In this document: positions 5,897 through 8,408 of the stretch, one piece after another | Numbering within the stretch: the first letter of the stretch is position 1 | Layout of the letters: each line of letters begins with the position of its first letter | Assembly: GCA_050330055.1 (NCBI GenBank) | Contig: JBHJOF010000390.1 | Location: 1-8,408 of the forward strand | Length of the DNA stretch: 8,408 nucleotides | Source: JBHJOF01 sp050330055 | GTDB lineage: Bacteria > Pseudomonadota > Alphaproteobacteria > Kiloniellales > JAKSDN01 | Reading direction: 5' to 3' | Notes under the pieces: model-generated | The model's input: the letters and a program-made list of their open reading frames with translations, nothing else | Database searches by the model: none | Told to the model about the DNA's origin: nothing | Translations under genes and position numbers: made by a program

Positions 5897-5910
5897 TTGG
5901 CGAGACGCAA
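5883..5910 (-). promoter_or_regulatory. Promoter of znuA
   Basis: On the minus strand, TTGCGT (5905-5910) is the -35 candidate. A 16-bp spacer precedes TATAAC (5883-5888), the -10 candidate and also the left half-site of the Zur palindrome. Transcription would start near 5876, giving a leader of about 52 bases before the ATG at 5824. It is the exact mirror of the zur promoter about base 5889. Confidence 0.55.
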
Positions 5911-5974
5911 GGGCCTGAATCGCGAGCTGCACCCCATGCCGGCCAAAAGCCCGCCCAAAGCCAGGACCACGCCC

Positions 5975-6517
5975 ATGGCCCCCGCGAAGGCCCCCAGCAG
6001 GGCCGACGGCGCGCTCGGTCCCGATGCCGCCTTCCCGCTGCCGCACGATCACGAGCACTGCGTCAGCGACGCCGTCGGCGCCGCCGAGGCGCTCTGCGCC
6101 CGGCGTGGCGTGCGCCTGACCGACCTGCGCCGCCGCGTGCTCGAACTGGTGTGGAGCAGCCACGCGCCGATCGGCGCCTACGACCTGCTGCGCCGGCTGA
6201 GCCAGGAGCACCAGAGCGCGGCGCCGCCGACGGTCTACCGCGCCCTCGATTTCCTGCTCGAGCAGGGCCTGATCCACCGCATCGAAAGCCTGAACGCCTT
6301 CGTCGGCTGCGCCGCGCCGGATGCCAGCCACGCCGGCCAGTTCCTGATCTGCAACAGCTGCGGCGTCGCGGCCGAGTTGGAAGACCCGCGCATCGATCGC
6401 GCGATCAGCCGCAGCGCGGCCGAGATCGGCTTCGCCGTCGAGCGCAAAACGATCGAGTTGCGCGGCCTCTGTCCCGGCTGCCGCGAGGCGCCCGAAGAGG
6501 ACGACCATGGCGCCTGA
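5975..6517 (+). CDS. zur: Zur, Fur-family zinc-responsive transcriptional repressor
   Basis: The product is 180 aa from the ATG at 5975, chosen because AGGA (5963-5966) lies 8 bases upstream. The in-frame ATG at 5936 (193 aa) is possible; the TTG at 5897 touches the operator and precedes the predicted transcript start. The N-terminal winged-helix DNA-binding domain (about 33-105) includes TDLRRRVLELVWSSHAPIGAYDLL and APPTVYRALDFLLEQGLIHRI (landmarks at 49-72 and 83-103). The structural zinc site is C126-x2-C129 and C166-x2-C169. The sensory site residues align with E. coli Zur His77/Cys88/His96/Glu111 as His101, Cys112, His119 and Glu134, and their spacing supports Zur over Fur. A small HDHEHC cluster (24-29) precedes the domain. 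Its stop overlaps znuC by 11 bp, so repressor and importer are co-expressed and autoregulated through the upstream palindrome. Confidence 0.93.
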   Translation: MAPAKAPSRADGALGPDAAFPLPHDHEHCVSDAVGAAEALCARRGVRLTDLRRRVLELVWSSHAPIGAYDLLRRLSQEHQSAAPPTVYRALDFLLEQGLIHRIESLNAFVGCAAPDASHAGQFLICNSCGVAAELEDPRIDRAISRSAAEIGFAVERKTIELRGLCPGCREAPEEDDHGA

Positions 6518-7394
6518 CAGCACGCCGCTCGATAAGGCAGCAGGGGCCGACACGCCGACCGCGCCGCTGGTCGAGGCTGCCGGCGTCTCGGTAACGCTGG
6601 GCGGCAAGCCGATCCTGAGCGCTGTCGACATCGCGGTGCGCCCCGGCGAGATCGTCAGCCTGATCGGCCCAAACGGCTCCGGCAAGACGACCCTGGTGCG
6701 CGTCGTGCTCGGCCTCATCAAGCCCGACAAGGGACAGGTCACGCGCCGGCCCAAGCTGAGCGTCGGCTACCTGCCGCAGCACCTGCGCATCGACCCGGTG
6801 CTACCGCTCACCGTGCGCCGCTTCCTCTGCCTGCCGAAGCGCCACGGCGAGGCAGCGCTCAAGGCCGTGCTGGCCGAGGTCGGCGCCGACTACATCCTGG
6901 AGCAGGCGGTGCAGGACCTCTCGGGCGGCGAGTTCCAGCGCATGCTGCTGGCCCGCGCCCTGCTGCGCGAGCCCGATCTGCTGGTGCTGGACGAGCCGCT
7001 CGCCAGCGTCGACTTCGCCGGCCAGCTCAGCCTCTTCGCGCTGATCGCCGCGGTGCGCAAGCGACGCGCCTGCGGCGTGCTGATGGTGTCGCACGACCTG
7101 CACCTGGTGATGGCCGGAACCGACGCGGTGGTCTGCCTCAATCGCCACATCTGCTGCTCGGGCAAGCCCGAGGCGGTCAGCCGGCATCCCGAGTACCTGG
7201 CCCTGTTTGGTCCCAAGGCGGCCGAACGGCTGGCCGTCTACACGCACGAGCACGACCATCAGCATGCACTGTCGGGCGCCGTGCTGGAGGGCGCGGACGG
7301 TGCCCTCACACTGGCCCCTGGGCACGAACATGGCGACCACGAGCACCACGACCATCACCACGGGCATCACCATGGGAGCGGTGGCAAGCCGTGA
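6507..7394 (+). CDS. znuC: Zinc ABC transporter ATP-binding protein with His-rich C-terminal tail
   Basis: This 295-aa cytoplasmic ATPase powers ZnuB. Motifs in order are Walker A GPNGSGKT (54-61), Q-loop Gln91 (YLPQHL), signature LSGGE (138-142), Walker B LLVLDE (158-163) and switch His196 (MVSHD). The C-terminal part after about residue 245 is an extension: THEHDHQH (246-253), then a tail (273-289) with HEHGDHEHHDHHHGHHH-type runs that may buffer zinc or sense it on the cytoplasmic side, as proposed for His-rich tails of other ZnuC proteins. The ATG at 6507 lies inside zur (11-bp overlap), and the TGA overlaps the znuB GTG by 4 bp, so expression is coupled. Cys-Cys (216-217) near the CCSGKPE element is a further possible metal contact. 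Confidence 0.96.
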   Translation: MAPDSTPLDKAAGADTPTAPLVEAAGVSVTLGGKPILSAVDIAVRPGEIVSLIGPNGSGKTTLVRVVLGLIKPDKGQVTRRPKLSVGYLPQHLRIDPVLPLTVRRFLCLPKRHGEAALKAVLAEVGADYILEQAVQDLSGGEFQRMLLARALLREPDLLVLDEPLASVDFAGQLSLFALIAAVRKRRACGVLMVSHDLHLVMAGTDAVVCLNRHICCSGKPEAVSRHPEYLALFGPKAAERLAVYTHEHDHQHALSGAVLEGADGALTLAPGHEHGDHEHHDHHHGHHHGSGGKP

Positions 7395-8206
7395 TCGATG
7401 ACTTCCTCTGGCGGGCGCTGGCCGGCGGGCTCGGCGTGGCGCTGATCGCCGGGCCGCTCGGCTGCTTCATCGTCTGGCGGCGCATGGCCTACTTCGGCGA
7501 CAGCCTGGCGCACAGCGCGCTGCTCGGCATCGCCATCGGCATCCTGCTCGGCATCAATACGACGCTCGGCATCATCGCCGCCGCCGTCGCGCTCGCCCTG
7601 CTGCTGGTCCTGCTGCAGCACCAGCAGCGCCTGGCCAGCGACACCCTGCTCGGCATCATGGCCCATTCCGGGCTGGCGCTGGGCCTGGTGGTGCTGAGCT
7701 TCTTCGAGGGCCTTCGCATCGATCTCATGTCCTATCTGTTCGGCGACGTGCTGGCGGTCGATTACGCCGACCTGCTTTGGATCTACGGCGGCGGCCTGTT
7801 CGCGCTGGCCGGGCTGGCGCTGATCTGGCGCCCGCTACTGGCGATCACCATCCACGAGGACCTGGCGCGCGCCGAGGGCATCCCGGTGCTGGCGGTGCGT
7901 CTGGCCTTCGTGCTGCTGATCGCCATCGTCATCGCGATCGCCATGAAGATCGTCGGCATCCTGCTGATCACCTCGCTGCTGATCATCCCGGCGGCGACCG
8001 CGCGCGGCCTCGCCCGCACGCCGGAGCAGATGGCCCTGCTGGCGGTGCTGGCCGGCGGCCTCTCCGTGGTGCTGGGCCTGATGGGCTCGCTGCAGTGGGA
8101 CACGCCGAGCGGTCCCTCGGTGGTGGTGGCCGCCATGGCGCTCTTCGCGCTGGCCCTGCTGGGCGAACTGCTGCGGCGCCGGGGTCAAGCCCTTCGGAGG
8201 GTTTGA
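7391..8206 (+). CDS. znuB: Zinc ABC transporter permease
   Basis: This 271-aa inner-membrane permease of the ABC-3 (ZnuB/MntB/TroC) family forms the zinc channel with ZnuC. The GTG start at 7391 gives a GTGA overlap with the znuC stop, and the family N-terminus (DDFLWRALAGGLGVALIAGPLGCFIVWRRMAYFGDSLAHSALLG as a landmark, residues 3-46) follows at once. Eight or nine hydrophobic segments are apparent, near 10-28, 42-55, 57-78, 88-107, 126-147, 165-186, 188-206, 214-236 and 241-261. EDLARAEGIPV (about 156-166) fits the coupling-helix region that contacts the ATPase. The last codons form a hairpin that includes the TGA. It is the last gene of the zinc operon; erpA follows after 87 bp with its own promoter candidate. 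Confidence 0.95.
   Translation: MIDDFLWRALAGGLGVALIAGPLGCFIVWRRMAYFGDSLAHSALLGIAIGILLGINTTLGIIAAAVALALLLVLLQHQQRLASDTLLGIMAHSGLALGLVVLSFFEGLRIDLMSYLFGDVLAVDYADLLWIYGGGLFALAGLALIWRPLLAITIHEDLARAEGIPVLAVRLAFVLLIAIVIAIAMKIVGILLITSLLIIPAATARGLARTPEQMALLAVLAGGLSVVLGLMGSLQWDTPSGPSVVVAAMALFALALLGELLRRRGQALRRV
8185..8206 (+). terminator. Hairpin spanning the znuB stop codon; weak terminator candidate
   Basis: TCAAGCCCT (8185-8193) pairs with AGGGTTTGA (8198-8206) around the loop TCGG, giving nine pairs including one G-U. There is no T-tract after it, so termination is uncertain. It may instead stabilise the 3' end or attenuate read-through into erpA. Confidence 0.3.
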
Positions 8207-8238
8207 ATGCGGCCTGCGGCACCCCACATAGGGTGTGC

Positions 8239-8280
8239 TATACTAGGTCTCTGGAAACGGCCGGAAATCACTGGAAAGCA
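8239..8280 (+). promoter_or_regulatory. Candidate erpA -10 element followed by three 10-bp-phased GGAAA repeats
   Basis: TATACT (8239-8244) is a good -10 hexamer, though no convincing -35 lies 16-18 bp upstream (TGCGGC-type sequence only). Transcription would start near 8251. The leader then carries three consecutive 10-mers, CTGGAAACGG, CCGGAAATCA and CTGGAAAGCA (8251-8280), with GGAAA repeated at exactly 10-bp intervals. Function is unknown; it could be a phased protein-binding site or an RNA element. Confidence 0.35.
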
Positions 8281-8293
8281 TGGGAGTCCCGGG

Positions 8294-8408
8294 ATGAGCG
8301 AGAGCCTGGAAGCGGTGCGGGAAAGGAGCATCGCCCTGACCGCGGCGGCGGCCAGGCGGGTCGCCTGGCTGGCCGAGCAGGAAGGCCACCCCGGGCTGAT
8401 GCTGCGCG
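8294..8408 (+). CDS. erpA: Iron-sulfur cluster insertion protein, ErpA/IscA (HesB) family (N-terminal part, runs off the right edge)
   Basis: 38 codons are visible from the ATG at 8294, which is preceded by GGGAG (8282-8286) at 7-base spacing. Residues 12-38 (IALTAAAARRVAWLAEQEGHPGLMLR region) match the start of A-type carrier proteins, where LT..AA.RI..L...EG.PGLMLRV leads into the fold. The conserved Cys residues would lie beyond the edge and cannot be checked. The family passes [Fe-S] clusters to apoproteins in the cytoplasm. The erpA symbol rests on the alphaproteobacterial habit of placing erpA divergent from dgt; here the two are separated by the PhyH and zinc genes. IscA or another A-type carrier is the alternative. 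Confidence 0.75.
   Translation, partial: MSESLEAVRERSIALTAAAARRVAWLAEQEGHPGLMLR

Noticed and set aside
4733..6754. Very long minus-strand frame (673 codons) suggesting an N-terminal extension of ZnuA
   Set aside because: The upstream 310 codons run antisense through zur and the start of znuC. The signal peptide and strong Shine-Dalgarno sequence fix the znuA start at 5824.
8236..8250. Possible second Zur box upstream of erpA (TGCTATACTAGGTCT, 10 of 15 matches to the palindrome)
   Set aside because: The match is mostly the shared TATACT -10 core and the right half-site is destroyed, so it is not a credible palindrome.

Overview
This GC-rich window (mostly about 65-80% G+C by line) looks like chromosomal DNA of an alphaproteobacterium, probably a Rhodospirillales-type lineage. 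The evidence is the gene order dgt - argS - SPOR-domain protein on the minus strand, with the start of an ErpA/IscA-type Fe-S carrier gene at the right edge reading away on the plus strand. From established knowledge, erpA diverging from dgt-argS-SPOR is a common alphaproteobacterial backbone. Here roughly 4.9 kb of other material lies between dgt and erpA.

Layout. Minus strand, 1-3357: dgt (dNTP triphosphohydrolase), argS (arginyl-tRNA synthetase) and a truncated SPOR-type membrane protein form a tight operon, with a 5-bp gap and then a 1-base overlap. Plus strand, 3458-4372: an orphan PhyH-family Fe(II)/2-oxoglutarate dioxygenase. 4373-4732 is a 360-bp convergent intergenic region packed with nested palindromic repeats. 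It holds a roughly 170-bp element with 18-bp perfect terminal inverted repeats, inserted into an older palindromic repeat whose empty site can be rebuilt by eye. Minus strand, 4733-5824: znuA (zinc-binding periplasmic protein with a large His-rich loop). Plus strand, about 5975-8206: zur, znuC and znuB, translationally overlapping (11 bp and 4 bp). Plus strand, 8294 to the edge: the start of erpA.

How the genes work together. znuA and zur-znuC-znuB are a complete high-affinity zinc importer with its own repressor, arranged divergently around a 15-bp perfect palindrome (TGTTATA-C-TATAACA). That palindrome matches the core of known Zur boxes. The two predicted -10 hexamers are the two half-sites of the palindrome, and the two -35 elements lie at exactly mirrored distances, so one Zur site should shut both promoters. 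His-rich stretches occur in ZnuA (26 His in 67 residues), in the ZnuC C-terminal tail and, modestly, near the Zur N-terminus.

The genes belong to known families and I do not see a wholly new system. The least ordinary signals are the nested repeat island, the mirrored Zur/promoter architecture, three 10-bp-phased GGAAA repeats in the erpA leader, and two lower-GC patches inside argS. No tRNA, rRNA, CRISPR array or transposase gene was recognised.
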